Shown here in pieces: positions 8,695 through 17,563 of a stretch of DNA of 64,000 nucleotides. The notes beneath the pieces are model-generated. The model was not told the DNA's origin, did not search any database, and saw only the letters and a program-made list of their open reading frames with translations. The DNA comes from Lampropedia puyangensis (GTDB taxonomy: Bacteria; Pseudomonadota; Gammaproteobacteria; Burkholderiales; Burkholderiaceae_C), in NCBI RefSeq assembly GCF_004833285.1, contig NZ_STFG01000004.1, forward strand, positions 1 to 64,000, read 5' to 3'. A program made the translations under genes and the position numbers. Position 1 is the stretch's first letter. Each line of letters begins with the position of its first letter.

Positions 8695-9463
8695 TTTTGA
8701 TCCCCGATCCCAAGTACGCACGTATGACTTCCGAATTACTCTGAATGTCTGCTGGGGTGCCCGTGGCAATCAAACGGCCATGGTTAAGCACCACGATGGT
8801 GTCTGAAATGCTCATGACCATATGCATGTCGTGCTCGACCAACAGCACCGTGACACCGCTGGAGCGGATACGCCCAATCATGTGCTTGAAGTCCTCCGTC
8901 TCAGAAGGATTCAAGCCGGCTGCAGGCTCATCGAGCAACAACACACGCGGCTTGGCGGCAAGCGCCAGCCCCACGCCCAGAATGCGTTGTTCGCCATACG
9001 ACAAGTTGCTGGCCAATTCATCTGCACGGTGCGCCAACCCCAAAAACTCCAACAGCGCTTGCGCGTCTTGCCGCAGTTGCGCTTCTTGCACACGAAAGGC
9101 AGGGGTGCGCAGCAAGGCTTGCCAGAACCCGGTCGTGCCTTGCAGGTGTAAAGCTGTCAGCAAGTTGTCGCGCACGGTGCAGGCGGGAAACACACTGGTG
9201 CGCTGAAAGCTGCGAATCAAACCACTCTTGGCCACTTGCTCTGGAGTTTGGTTTGTCACGCCCTCACCAAACAGACTGACTTGCCCTGTAGTGGGCCGCA
9301 TGTAGCCGGAAATCACATTGAAAGTGGTGGTCTTGCCCGCACCGTTGGGGCCAATCAAACTCACAATCTGGCCCGCAGGCACATCAAAGCTGATGCCATC
9401 GACTGCCTTCAAGCCTGCGATGTGCATGCTGATGTTGTCTAAACGCAATGCAACAGCACTCAT
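8681..9463 (-). CDS. livG: HAAT-type ABC transporter ATPase LivG
   Basis: 260 residues. Walker A GPNGAGKTT (near residue 38), LivG-type QRTSVFPACTVRDNLLTA (Q-loop region), signature LSYGEQRILGVGLAL, Walker B RVLLLDEPAAGLNPSE and LLVEHDMHMVMSISD are in order. The start at 9463 overlaps the livM stop as ATGA and is preceded by AAGGAGG within livM, so the longer open frame is rejected. It is the LivG partner of the downstream LivF. Confidence 0.94.
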   Translation of the reverse strand: MSAVALRLDNISMHIAGLKAVDGISFDVPAGQIVSLIGPNGAGKTTTFNVISGYMRPTTGQVSLFGEGVTNQTPEQVAKSGLIRSFQRTSVFPACTVRDNLLTALHLQGTTGFWQALLRTPAFRVQEAQLRQDAQALLEFLGLAHRADELASNLSYGEQRILGVGLALAAKPRVLLLDEPAAGLNPSETEDFKHMIGRIRSSGVTVLLVEHDMHMVMSISDTIVVLNHGRLIATGTPADIQSNSEVIRAYLGSGIKNAQA

Positions 9464-10512
9464 ACTGCCTCCTTGTGTTGTACAGCTGGCTTGGCCGGGG
9501 CCGCAGCGCGAGCTGGAAGCAATCGACGCACCAACGATGCAACAGCGGGCACAATGCCTTGGGGCATGAAGGTCAGCACCACAATCATGAGTACGCCATA
9601 AATGATCCACTGCACCTCTGGTGCAACGGTGCCGCGCAACAGCTCTGGCAGCATGCCAAACAGCAGCCCCCCCACGACTGGCCCGGCCAACGTACCTTTG
9701 CCACCGATGATGACCATGATGATCATCGTCACGGTGAACATGAACATGAACACATCCGGATCGATGATGCGCACGGTATGGGCATACAGCGCCCCTGCCG
9801 CACCAGCAATGGCAGCGGCCACAATCGTGGCGATGATGAGGTAGTGTGTGACCTTGATGCCTACAGAACGCGCCAGTGTTTCGTTCTCACGAAAAGCCAC
9901 CATGGCACGTCCAAGCCGGCTGTGCACCATTGCTGCTACCACCAGGTATGCCAACGTGGCCACTACCAAGATCAGGTAATAAGTGGACTTTTTGCTCACC
10001 AGATTGACCAGACCATCGGGCGTCCACAACGTGAGCGCCGGGATGCTGTTGAGAGCCATAGGCCCTTCGGTCAAGTCCACCCAATTGATGGCGACCATGC
10101 GCATGACCTGCGCAAAGCAAATGGTCACAATCACAAAATAAGCGCCGCGCACTTTGAAGGCCAGTTTTCCAATCAACCAGCCAGCCAAGCCTGCTGCCAC
10201 AATGGCGCTCGCAAAGGCGACCCACACCGGTTTGGGCTGCACCACCCAGGGCTGCTGTAGCCAGGGCAAATGCAAGTCGAATCCCAACGACAACAAAGCC
10301 GACGTGTAAGCCCCGATACCGAAAAAGGCAACATGCCCCAGGCTCAACTGCCCCGTAAAACCCAGCAACAAATTCAAACTGATGGCAGCCACAATAAAGA
10401 TGCCTGTCGAGGCCAGAATCGACAGCAGATAGGGATCTGGCATGGCCACCGGCAGTAAAGCCAGCAGCAGCACGCTGCCCAAAAACAAGCTTGCATGGAG
10501 TTTTCGCATCAT
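9460..10512 (-). CDS. livM: HAAT-type ABC transporter permease LivM
   Basis: 350 residues, about ten hydrophobic segments. The LivM hallmark LGFTGQLSLGHVAFFGIGAYTSALL is near residue 50, and the permease-ATPase coupling region with AFRENETLARSVGIKVTHY is near residue 208. The start is the first of two consecutive ATG codons one base after the livH stop, which makes coupled translation likely. It pairs with LivH in the inner membrane to form the translocation pore. Confidence 0.93.
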   Translation of the reverse strand: MMRKLHASLFLGSVLLLALLPVAMPDPYLLSILASTGIFIVAAISLNLLLGFTGQLSLGHVAFFGIGAYTSALLSLGFDLHLPWLQQPWVVQPKPVWVAFASAIVAAGLAGWLIGKLAFKVRGAYFVIVTICFAQVMRMVAINWVDLTEGPMALNSIPALTLWTPDGLVNLVSKKSTYYLILVVATLAYLVVAAMVHSRLGRAMVAFRENETLARSVGIKVTHYLIIATIVAAAIAGAAGALYAHTVRIIDPDVFMFMFTVTMIIMVIIGGKGTLAGPVVGGLLFGMLPELLRGTVAPEVQWIIYGVLMIVVLTFMPQGIVPAVASLVRRLLPARAAAPAKPAVQHKEAV

Positions 10513-10513
10513 G

Positions 10514-11386
10514 TCACCCCACCCGTTGTTTAGTGGCAAACAAACCCTGCGGGCGTAGCACCATGATGGCCAGAATGATCAAAAAGCCAAAGGCGTCGCG
10601 ATACGCGGTTGAGATGTAGCCAGCACCAAACTCCTCGACAAAAGCCAGCACAAATCCCCCAATGGCAGCGCCACTGATACTGCCCAAGCCCCCCAAAATA
10701 ACGATGGCAAAGGCTTTGAGATTGACCAGATCACCCATGGTCGGACTCACCACGAATACGGGCGCCAGCAATGCACCAGCCACTGACGCCATGCTCGAAC
10801 CCAAGGCGAAGGTGAACATGTAGATGCGTGAGACGTTCACGCCCACAATCTTGGCGGCATCCTTGTCTTGAAATGTCGAGCGCATGGCCAGGCCAATGCG
10901 TGACTTCTCAATCATGAAATAAAACACCACCAGCAAAAAGATGGCTGTGCAGAGCACAAAAATGCGAATGGGCGAAATGGACACGCCTGCCCACTGCAAA
11001 GATTGCGTGCCAAACGGCGATTGCACGGCCTTAGCCACACCACCCCACAGCCACAGCTCGGTGTTTTGCATGATCAGCATCAACGCAATCATGATGAGCA
11101 TGATTTCGTCCATCGCCTCTAGCTTGCGTCTGCGCAGCAGAAAGAACTCCACCAATGCACCGAACGCAAAGCCAATAATGCCGGCCAGCACCAAAGTGCC
11201 AAAAAAATTCAGCCCCATTAAGGAAACGAATCCATAGGTAACATAGGCGCCGAGCGCATAGAACTCTCCATGCGCAAAATTCACGACCTTCATGATCCCG
11301 AAAATCAAGGTCAAGCCAATCCCAAGCAAGGCATAGGTTGACCCCATGACCATGCCATTGGCAGTGTGTTGAAAAAACTGTTCCAT
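10514..11386 (-). CDS. livH: HAAT-type ABC transporter permease LivH
   Basis: 290 residues, the normal LivH length, with about eight membrane helices. Visible hallmarks: GMVMGSTYALLGIGLTLIFGIMKVVNFAHGEFYALGAY (start of it, residues 11-30) and AMRSTFQDKDAAKIVGVNVSRIY, the ATPase-contacting loop. The ATG at 11386 follows an upstream AGGAGATTGC ribosome binding site and replaces a slightly longer open frame. It is the first permease gene after the binding protein. Confidence 0.94.
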   Translation of the reverse strand: MEQFFQHTANGMVMGSTYALLGIGLTLIFGIMKVVNFAHGEFYALGAYVTYGFVSLMGLNFFGTLVLAGIIGFAFGALVEFFLLRRRKLEAMDEIMLIMIALMLIMQNTELWLWGGVAKAVQSPFGTQSLQWAGVSISPIRIFVLCTAIFLLVVFYFMIEKSRIGLAMRSTFQDKDAAKIVGVNVSRIYMFTFALGSSMASVAGALLAPVFVVSPTMGDLVNLKAFAIVILGGLGSISGAAIGGFVLAFVEEFGAGYISTAYRDAFGFLIILAIMVLRPQGLFATKQRVG

Positions 11387-11539
11387 CGTGCAATCTCCTG
11401 GCAAAGGCGCCCTTGCGACTCTGTCGGTTCATCGTGCTGTTGGTGGCGGGGCTCAGCGCACAGGCCAAGCACCCAAGAGAGGTGTGCTGGAGCCAAGCGA
11501 ATGCCCGCAACAACTCCAGCCAGAGCCCCCGTGTCTGAT

Positions 11540-12697
11540 TTACTTCACCGATGGCTCACCATCTTTGAGTTCGACCACATACACATTCGGCGTGGCCTGA
11601 CCGCTTTCCTTGCCCTCAGGACCTACTTTGGAGAACGCGATATCCCCATTGACCCCCGGTATGCTGACTTTCCACAGTGCTTGCCGGATCGCCTCAGGCT
11701 CTGCCTTGCCCGCTAAGCGAATGCCTTCGGCAATGGCCAGAATGCCGTCATAGCCGCGAAAGCCTTCTGTCTGCCCCGCAAAATCAAGGCCCTTGGCCTT
11801 CCAGCCATCCATGAATTCCTTGGCGACTTCTGGATGCTTGGCTTTTTCAACAGCCCATGGCGCGAAAAACAGCAAGTGCTGGCTGGCATAGCCTTTGGCA
11901 GCCGGCGCTTTGAGCAGCAGCTCAGGAAATGAGCCGCCAGTGGTGATAACCCGTTGCGGCAAATTTTGCTCACTAGCCTGGCGAATAGCCAAGGTCAGTT
12001 GCTCAATGCCCGAAGTCACGATCAAGGTGTCAGAGCCTGTGCCTTTGAGTGTGGCCAATTGGGCGGACAGATCGGTCGCATCGGCCGTCATGGTTTCCAT
12101 ACGACCAACGGCAATCCCCTTGCTCTCGAACATCTTCTTGAATTCAGCTGCCGCGCCCAAACCCCAGTCGTTGTTGACCGAGAGGAAATCGACCTTTTTG
12201 ATAGCTGGCGAGTATGAATCAACCAATGTGGCAAAGGCCTTGGCTTCCATTTCTGAGGTTGGGCTGGTGCGGAAAATCCATGGATTGCCTGCGGCTGTAA
12301 TCTTGCCCGAAGAGGCTGTCTCTACCACCATCGGAACACCGTACTCTTCCAGCTTAGGCATCACAGCAAGCGTGTAGGTCGAGCTCCATGCGCCCATCAG
12401 CACGGGCACTTTGTCGCGCAAAATCAATTTTTCGACCGAATTCACAGCTTCACGCGGGTTGGACTTGTTGTCCTCAATCACCAATTCCAACGGCTTACCG
12501 AGCACGCCCCCTTTTTTATTGATGACTTCGGCGGCAATTTTTGCGCCCTCAGTCACATAGTTACCAGAAGCGGCAACCGCACCGGTCAAGGGTTCGGAAA
12601 TCCCAATCTTGACTGTGTCTTGCGCATGTGCGGCAACAGCAGTCACCAACAGGGCCCCCGACAAGGCCTTTTTCATGAGGGGAAAATGCTTTTTCAT
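11540..12697 (-). CDS. periplasmic substrate-binding protein of the HAAT importer (LivJ-like)
   Basis: 385 residues beginning with a signal peptide (MKKHFPLMKKALSGALLVTA...AHA, cleavage before QDTVKIG). The mature part is a type I periplasmic-binding fold: VKIGISEPLTGAVAASGNYVTEGAKIAAEVINKKGG (first part), VLMGAWSSTYTLAVMPKLEEYGVPMV and a C-terminal region with FRGYDGILAIAEGIRLAG. The ATG at 12697 is chosen because it opens the signal peptide. The gene heads the importer operon; a copy of the GGTAYACCACWTAT motif lies about 140 bases upstream. The ligand is not predictable from sequence alone. Confidence 0.93.
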   Translation of the reverse strand: MKKHFPLMKKALSGALLVTAVAAHAQDTVKIGISEPLTGAVAASGNYVTEGAKIAAEVINKKGGVLGKPLELVIEDNKSNPREAVNSVEKLILRDKVPVLMGAWSSTYTLAVMPKLEEYGVPMVVETASSGKITAAGNPWIFRTSPTSEMEAKAFATLVDSYSPAIKKVDFLSVNNDWGLGAAAEFKKMFESKGIAVGRMETMTADATDLSAQLATLKGTGSDTLIVTSGIEQLTLAIRQASEQNLPQRVITTGGSFPELLLKAPAAKGYASQHLLFFAPWAVEKAKHPEVAKEFMDGWKAKGLDFAGQTEGFRGYDGILAIAEGIRLAGKAEPEAIRQALWKVSIPGVNGDIAFSKVGPEGKESGQATPNVYVVELKDGEPSVK

Positions 12698-13018
12698 GGC
12701 TCGCAATCCTTCTAAACGTGTAGGAACAACTTGGCATTGATGGAGTGGCACACCGCCCCTTGGCTTCCTTGCACCGCAAGCGGCGAAAGGTTGGCATGCG
12801 CTGGGTAAATAACCATCCGCATGCACCAAAGTAAGTGGTACACCACATATGCAATATCCGGGCCAATCTTGGATACAAGATTGGCGGCGCCAATCACACT
12901 TGCTCAACCGTTGAAGAACCGTCTTAGTGCATTGCTGCACTGTTTATGGTGCATGCGAATCCAAAAATGGGCATTGCCCTGCTGCGTTATTTGGCCGCGA
13001 AGCACTTTCGAACACGCT
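12698..13018. other. intergenic region upstream of the importer operon
   Basis: No gene is supported in these 321 bases. The region holds the first copy of the repeated motif GGTACACCACATAT (12837-12850), and the remaining sequence shows no clear terminator for the upstream amidohydrolase gene. It probably carries the promoter for the importer operon. Confidence 0.55.
12837..12850 (+). promoter_or_regulatory. motif copy 1, GGTACACCACATAT
   Basis: First of three similar sites (others at 14344 and 14405). Together with two upstream bases it includes GTGGT-AC-ACCAC, a perfect 5-base inverted repeat. It lies about 140 bases upstream of the binding-protein gene. The candidate binding protein is the neighbouring MarR regulator; this is inference from position. 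Confidence 0.45.
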
Positions 13019-14305
13019 TTATGCCGCCTCCAACTCAACCTGGGTGCGCAGTGTGGGCAAAATCGGCGCATCGGCCTCAAAACGCTCTCCTGCGCGATAG
13101 CAGAACAAGGGTTTGAGCTGACGGTCAATAGCCACCTGCGTGCCCTCGTTATCTTGGATGATCCATTTGCCACGCATGTCTTCCAGCACGGATACATCTG
13201 CAACACCACCGACTTTGAGGGTTCCGATTTCCCCCTCCATCCCCGCCAAGCGGGCCGCATTGCTGGTCACCATGGCCACCACATGGTTCAAAGGCAGGCC
13301 CAAAGCCAGCATACTGGTCATCGCAGAGACCAGACCAAAGCGTTCGTTGCCTTTGAAAATATGCACACTTTCATCAGGATGCCAGTCGGGCGTTCCTGGT
13401 GGCGGAGGAACGATGGTGTTGTAGCCATGCATATCAGCACCCAATGTGTCGGGAATGATCCCCGCATCCAATACAATCCGAGCGGTATTGAAGCTGAAAT
13501 GCGAACCATGGCCCACATCAATTTTCAGTCCTCTTGCGATCGCTTCTTTGACCATCGGGTGGATGCTGCCATTGAGCTCCACAAACCCGCCTGGATGCCG
13601 ACTAAATGGATGCGCAAGTATGTCCCCCGCTTTAAGCAAATCAACCACTTGGTTGAAGATGCTGTCCGGGTTGACGTCTCTGGCCCCACTCTCTGGCTTG
13701 GGCCACAATTGCCCGAAGTGGATATACACCGGCAAGTTGGACTCTTGACCAATTTGGGCTGCCATCTTCATCACATCCAAGCCCCAACGGGCAAAGCCGC
13801 CAATTTCGGCATGGGCCTTGAGCCCTTTGACCAGGTCCTTATTAGTTTGCGCCGACTTCACAGTGGCCTCAACATCCAGACAGGCCGGACGGTACAACTC
13901 TGGATAGTAATGTCCTTCAAGCCCCCCCACCAAATAGGCAGACAGGTACGACAAAATCCGCGTTTTTGAAGGCTGCGCAATGTAGCGACGAAACCCAGGC
14001 AAGGTAATGCAACTGGCACCACCTTGGTCCACCATGGTGGTCACACCTGAATGCACACCGCACATATCAGGATTCAAACCAAAGCGCCCTGTCACGCCTT
14101 GATAGATGTGACCATGCGTGTCGATCAAGCCAGGCAACACGAGCTTGCCACGACAATCCACGACTGTCACGTCAGACTCTGCAGCGCTATCCAGACACTC
14201 ACCAATGGCGCTGATGTTGCTCCCATCGATCAGAACATCGCGTACAGCATCGAGATTGGCTGCTGGGTCAATCACCCGCCCCCCTTTGAGTAATACCTTC
14301 TTCAT
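13019..14305 (-). CDS. amidohydrolase/deacetylase family metallohydrolase
   Basis: 428 residues of the amidohydrolase superfamily (dihydroorotase/deacetylase-like branch). The first metal-binding motif VLPGLIDTHGHIYQG (HxH within THGHI, near residue 60), a further histidine in LPVYIHFGQ, and DVGHGSHFSFN are visible, with a C-terminal composite beta-domain strand GTLKVGGVADVSVLED. It hydrolyses C-N bonds of cyclic or acyl amides in the cytoplasm; the substrate is unknown. ATG 14305 is used rather than an upstream in-frame start because it opens the first beta strand and AGGATG stands upstream. It is first on the minus strand, upstream of the importer, and has a motif copy 39 bases before its start. 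Confidence 0.88.
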   Translation of the reverse strand: MKKVLLKGGRVIDPAANLDAVRDVLIDGSNISAIGECLDSAAESDVTVVDCRGKLVLPGLIDTHGHIYQGVTGRFGLNPDMCGVHSGVTTMVDQGGASCITLPGFRRYIAQPSKTRILSYLSAYLVGGLEGHYYPELYRPACLDVEATVKSAQTNKDLVKGLKAHAEIGGFARWGLDVMKMAAQIGQESNLPVYIHFGQLWPKPESGARDVNPDSIFNQVVDLLKAGDILAHPFSRHPGGFVELNGSIHPMVKEAIARGLKIDVGHGSHFSFNTARIVLDAGIIPDTLGADMHGYNTIVPPPPGTPDWHPDESVHIFKGNERFGLVSAMTSMLALGLPLNHVVAMVTSNAARLAGMEGEIGTLKVGGVADVSVLEDMRGKWIIQDNEGTQVAIDRQLKPLFCYRAGERFEADAPILPTLRTQVELEAA

Positions 14306-14343
14306 GGTCACATCCTTTCGTGGTTTAAATGAAATATATGAGA

Positions 14344-14357
14344 GGTATACCACATAT
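14344..14357 (+). promoter_or_regulatory. motif copy 2, GGTATACCACATAT
   Basis: Second copy, about 39 bases upstream of the amidohydrolase start. It is embedded in a wider near-palindrome flanked by ATATATG and CATATAT with GGTATACC close to the centre, which looks like an operator for a dimeric regulator. Confidence 0.5.
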
Positions 14358-14404
14358 ATACATCAATACACCATCTCCAAAACTGCTCCGATGCAGTTTT
14401 CTTA

Positions 14405-14418
14405 GGTACACCACTTAT
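14405..14418 (+). promoter_or_regulatory. motif copy 3, GGTACACCACTTAT
   Basis: Third copy, between the divergent amidohydrolase and marR genes and 61 bases from copy 2. Its position allows control of the MarR gene itself. Only the repeated sequence supports it. Confidence 0.45.
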
Positions 14419-14520
14419 TCCGTCAGATTTGCGCTATAGCACCCACTCTCTCGATACACTTGTGTGTCTCACGTGGTAAGCCATTGTTTTCCGTTAGCAA
14501 ACCGTTGTGACAAGCCTTCT

Positions 14521-15123
14521 ATGAACATGCCGAGCGCTTCCATGCCCCAATCCAGCAAACGCAACACCCCATCGCCCGCAAAAACCGTGGCAAAAACGGC
14601 AATACAAGTAAAGCCAACTGACAAGATGCCCCCCGCGTCAAAGGCCACTGCCAAAAAGTCAAAAAAAACCAGTACCGCGCTATGGAATCGACCTGGCTTT
14701 CTGATTCGCAGGCTGCACCAAATTCACTGCGCGCTGTTTGCAGAAGAGACTCCTGACGCCAACATTACTCCTGTGCAATACAGCTTGCTGTCAACGCTGC
14801 AAGAACACGGCGAGCTGGATCAAAACTCTCTGTCTCATCGCATTGGGCTTGAGCGCACCAGCGTGGCCGAAGTCTTACCTCGCCTTGAAGACCGTAAGCT
14901 CATCGAACGCAAACGCAGCGAACTTGATGGACGCATTCGACTGGTCGCACTAACAACCGAAGGCCAAACCTTGCTCGACGCCATGTCTGCAGCTGTTGCG
15001 CGTGCACACGCACGCACGGTCGAAGCACTATCGCCAGCCGAACGCAAGGAACTGATTCGAATGATGACGCTTTTGGTCCAGGCCGATACCAGTGAGCGAG
15101 CGCCCCTTCTGAAACAGCGATAA
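14521..15123 (+). CDS. MarR-family transcriptional regulator
   Basis: About 200 residues. After a roughly 60-residue Lys/Ala/Pro-rich low-complexity N-terminal extension comes a MarR winged helix domain: ITPVQYSLLSTLQEHGELDQ, LSHRIGLERTSVAEVLPRLEDRKLIERK (HTH; first part) and the wing ELDGRIRLVALTTEGQTLLD. Typical MarR proteins are 140-160 residues, so the basic tail is unusual. The start is uncertain; a GTG at 14464 and an ATG at 14542 are alternatives. It is divergent from the amidohydrolase and importer genes and is the likely local regulator responding to the imported compound. Confidence 0.85.
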   Translation: MNMPSASMPQSSKRNTPSPAKTVAKTAIQVKPTDKMPPASKATAKKSKKTSTALWNRPGFLIRRLHQIHCALFAEETPDANITPVQYSLLSTLQEHGELDQNSLSHRIGLERTSVAEVLPRLEDRKLIERKRSELDGRIRLVALTTEGQTLLDAMSAAVARAHARTVEALSPAERKELIRMMTLLVQADTSERAPLLKQR

Positions 15124-15231
15124 GCATCAGTTCAGAATTGCATAGAGAACGGTCTCACAGGCTCAAAACACAAGGATAAAACGCATTACACGACGGCATA
15201 TACAGCGCGACCGGGCTCTACAATCGCATCC

Positions 15232-16047
15232 ATGTCACCAGCCTCCGCCTCATCTTTGCATCGTATCTGGGCCGTTATCCCTGCCGCAGGCATTGGCCAG
15301 CGTGCGGTGGCGCATTCAACAGCAGCCGCCACTACACAACCGCCACTACCAAAACAGTACCACCGCCTACTAGGCCGCAGTTTGCTGGCCCATACCTTGC
15401 ATGCATTTGCACAGGTGCCCACCATCTGCCACACCGTTGTGGTGATTGCCCCAGACGACACGGTATTTGCCAGTCAAACCGAGCATGCCTTTGCACGCAC
15501 ACAAGCTTGGCCAGTGGGCGGCGCCAGCAGAGCCGCCTCAGTGCGCAATGGCTTGGCGGTGTTGGCAACGCATTACCAGGCACAACCAGAGGATTGGGTG
15601 TTGGTACACGACGCAGCGCGTTGTTTGATTACGCCAGAGTGGATTGAACGGCTGATTCAGGCATGCCAAAACGATGCGATTGGTGGCTTACTGGCCTTGC
15701 CGCTGCCTGACACCTTGAAAGAAGAGCAACCACGCAGCGCATCAAGTGGCCTGGATGAAGGGGGGAAACCTGCACGCGTAGCCCAAACCGTGCCACGCAG
15801 CGGAAAATGGTTGGCACACACCCCACAAATGTTCCGTTTGGGCCTGCTTCAGGCTGCGCTAGATGGCAACAACCTGCCTTCCATCACCGATGAGGCCAGT
15901 GCGATCGAACTGGCTGGGCACGCGCCACAATTGGTGCCATCAAGTGCACAGAACTTCAAAGTCACCTACCCCGAAGATTTCGCTTTGGCCGAAGCGGTGT
16001 TACGCGCTCGGAACGAAGTGGCCTCCCCAATGAAAGACGTTTTATGA
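15232..16047 (+). CDS. ispD: 2-C-methyl-D-erythritol 4-phosphate cytidylyltransferase IspD
   Basis: 271 residues, longer than the usual 230. It catalyses CTP + MEP to CDP-ME in the MEP isoprenoid pathway. The nucleotide-binding start [12 protein letters not shown] and [13 protein letters not shown] are split by a roughly 13-residue insertion; [31 protein letters not shown] and ITDEASAIE follow, all family hallmarks. A second insertion lies near residues 165-180. Its stop overlaps the ispF start (ATGA), so the two are coupled as in many proteobacteria. Confidence 0.93.
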   Translation: MSPASASSLHRIWAVIPAAGIGQRAVAHSTAAATTQPPLPKQYHRLLGRSLLAHTLHAFAQVPTICHTVVVIAPDDTVFASQTEHAFARTQAWPVGGASRAASVRNGLAVLATHYQAQPEDWVLVHDAARCLITPEWIERLIQACQNDAIGGLLALPLPDTLKEEQPRSASSGLDEGGKPARVAQTVPRSGKWLAHTPQMFRLGLLQAALDGNNLPSITDEASAIELAGHAPQLVPSSAQNFKVTYPEDFALAEAVLRARNEVASPMKDVL

Positions 16048-16562
16048 ACCAGCCCTCTAGCAACGCCGCTCCCCTTGCTTTTCGTATTGGCGAAGGTTGG
16101 GACACGCACGCTCTTGTGCCAGGTCGCCCCCTGATTCTGGGGGGAGTCACCATTGCCCACTCGGCAGGCCTGCTTGGCCACTCCGATGCAGATGTACTGC
16201 TGCACGCCATCACCGATGCGTTGCTTGGCGCTGCTGGATTGGGCGATATTGGCAGACATTTCCCCGACACAGATTCCGCCTTCAAGGGTGCAGACTCAAC
16301 CGTGCTATTGCAAGAAGCGTATCGGCGTGTGCAAGGCGCTGGCTGGGTGATTGGCAATATCGACAGCACCATCATCGCCCAAGCCCCCAAGTTGGCGCCA
16401 CATATGCCAGCCATGCACGCCCACGTTGCGGCAGCTTTGCAGTTGCCTGTGGCACACGTCAATATCAAAGCCAAAACGGCAGAAAAACTCGGCCCTGTAG
16501 GGCGTGGCGAATCAATGGAAGCACGCGCAATAGTGGTGCTGTTCGCAGCACCCCAAACGTAA
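16044..16562 (+). CDS. ispF: 2-C-methyl-D-erythritol 2,4-cyclodiphosphate synthase IspF
   Basis: 172 residues. It cyclises CDP-ME-2-phosphate to MEcPP. The metal ligands and motifs are visible: [19 protein letters not shown] (D, H), [30 protein letters not shown] and the C-terminal [18 protein letters not shown]-type segment (here [18 protein letters not shown]). It is translationally coupled to ispD by ATGA overlap. The length is slightly above the usual 157-160 because of a short N-terminal extension. Confidence 0.96.
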   Translation: MNQPSSNAAPLAFRIGEGWDTHALVPGRPLILGGVTIAHSAGLLGHSDADVLLHAITDALLGAAGLGDIGRHFPDTDSAFKGADSTVLLQEAYRRVQGAGWVIGNIDSTIIAQAPKLAPHMPAMHAHVAAALQLPVAHVNIKAKTAEKLGPVGRGESMEARAIVVLFAAPQT

Positions 16563-16606
16563 TATTCGTCCTCAAAGCGTTTTTACGCTCTCATGGAGCA
16601 CCCACC

Positions 16607-17530
16607 ATGCTGTCCTACATCCTCCCTATCTTTTTAATCATCGCACTGGGTGTATGGATTAAACGCACGCCCCATGCCCCCAAAGAGCTGTTCCCCGCGC
16701 TGGAGTGGTTTAGCTTTTACGTCGCCTTTCCGGCCCTGCTGTTCTTGCGTACGGCACAACTGCACATGGATGCCCGTGCTGTGCAATCCCTGGCTTTGCT
16801 GGTGGTTGTTCCGATGGCAGCCATCTTGCTGCTGTGTTTGATTGGCCTGCGCCTTGCACACCAACTGCCCGATCCGGCGCGCTCATCCATCATCCAGGGG
16901 GCCACAAGGCCCAGCACCTACTTTGGCTTGGCCGTAGCAGGCCTTGTTTTTCCCGACAATGTGGCTGCACTGATTATGTTGACCTTGGCCATTGCCTTGC
17001 CTCTTGTCAATGTTGTGGCGGTAGTGGCTTTAGCCTGGTGGAGCGGCAAGCGCGTAACGGCCCGTTCCATCCTTAGAAATTTGGTGCGCAACCCCATCAT
17101 TTTGGCCACCGTAGCCGGCGCTGTTTACAACATGACCGACTGGCCGCTATGGGGTCCATTGACATCGGCGCTGGAAATTTTAGGCAGTGTGGCGCTAGGT
17201 TTGGGTTTGGTGTGCGTTGGGGGTGGCTTGGTCTTTCGCCTTGAGGGCGCAATGCCGCTGGTCACCCTGATCACCAATAGCCTCAAGCTGATGGCTCTGC
17301 CAGGTTTGACTCTGTTGATGTGCAGCGCCTTGGGTGTTGATCAAGCTACACAAATGGCCGTATGCTTTTATGCCAGCTTACCCACGGCCCCCAACGCTTA
17401 CATCATGGCGCGGCAAATGGGGGGCGATGCCCGCTTGATGGCCACCATGATCACGACACAAACGCTGCTCACTATCGTGACCTTGCCACTGTGGATGTTG
17501 TGGTTAGGGGTCGACTTCTCAGGACGCTGA
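16607..17530 (+). CDS. AEC (auxin efflux carrier) family transporter
   Basis: 307 residues with about ten hydrophobic segments. It opens with MLSYILPIFLIIALGVWIKR, typical of the bacterial AEC family, followed by FPALLFLRTA and the central RPSTYFGLAVAGLVFP region; the end has CFYASLPTAPNAYIMARQMGGD, the conserved AEC C-terminal signature with SxPTAxNAY. AEC proteins export or import organic acids (malonate, malate) or related anions; the substrate here is unknown. ATG 16607 has GGAG 9 bases upstream, so the much longer open frame is rejected. It lies 44 bases after ispF. Confidence 0.9.
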   Translation: MLSYILPIFLIIALGVWIKRTPHAPKELFPALEWFSFYVAFPALLFLRTAQLHMDARAVQSLALLVVVPMAAILLLCLIGLRLAHQLPDPARSSIIQGATRPSTYFGLAVAGLVFPDNVAALIMLTLAIALPLVNVVAVVALAWWSGKRVTARSILRNLVRNPIILATVAGAVYNMTDWPLWGPLTSALEILGSVALGLGLVCVGGGLVFRLEGAMPLVTLITNSLKLMALPGLTLLMCSALGVDQATQMAVCFYASLPTAPNAYIMARQMGGDARLMATMITTQTLLTIVTLPLWMLWLGVDFSGR

Positions 17531-17563
17531 CCTGTCAACGGCGATCAAAGCCTGTTCAAGGCC

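Noticed and set aside
9448-10260. Plus-strand open frame of 270 codons opposite livM
   Set aside because: His/Gln/Asn-rich antisense image of a membrane protein gene; livM has unmistakable permease motifs.
7990-12697. Calling the importer a true leucine/isoleucine/valine transporter
   Set aside because: Family match only; the linked monooxygenase, amidohydrolase and MarR regulator suggest another ligand.
12821-13969. Plus-strand open frame of 382 codons opposite the amidohydrolase gene
   Set aside because: No domain recognised; the minus strand carries the metallohydrolase motifs.
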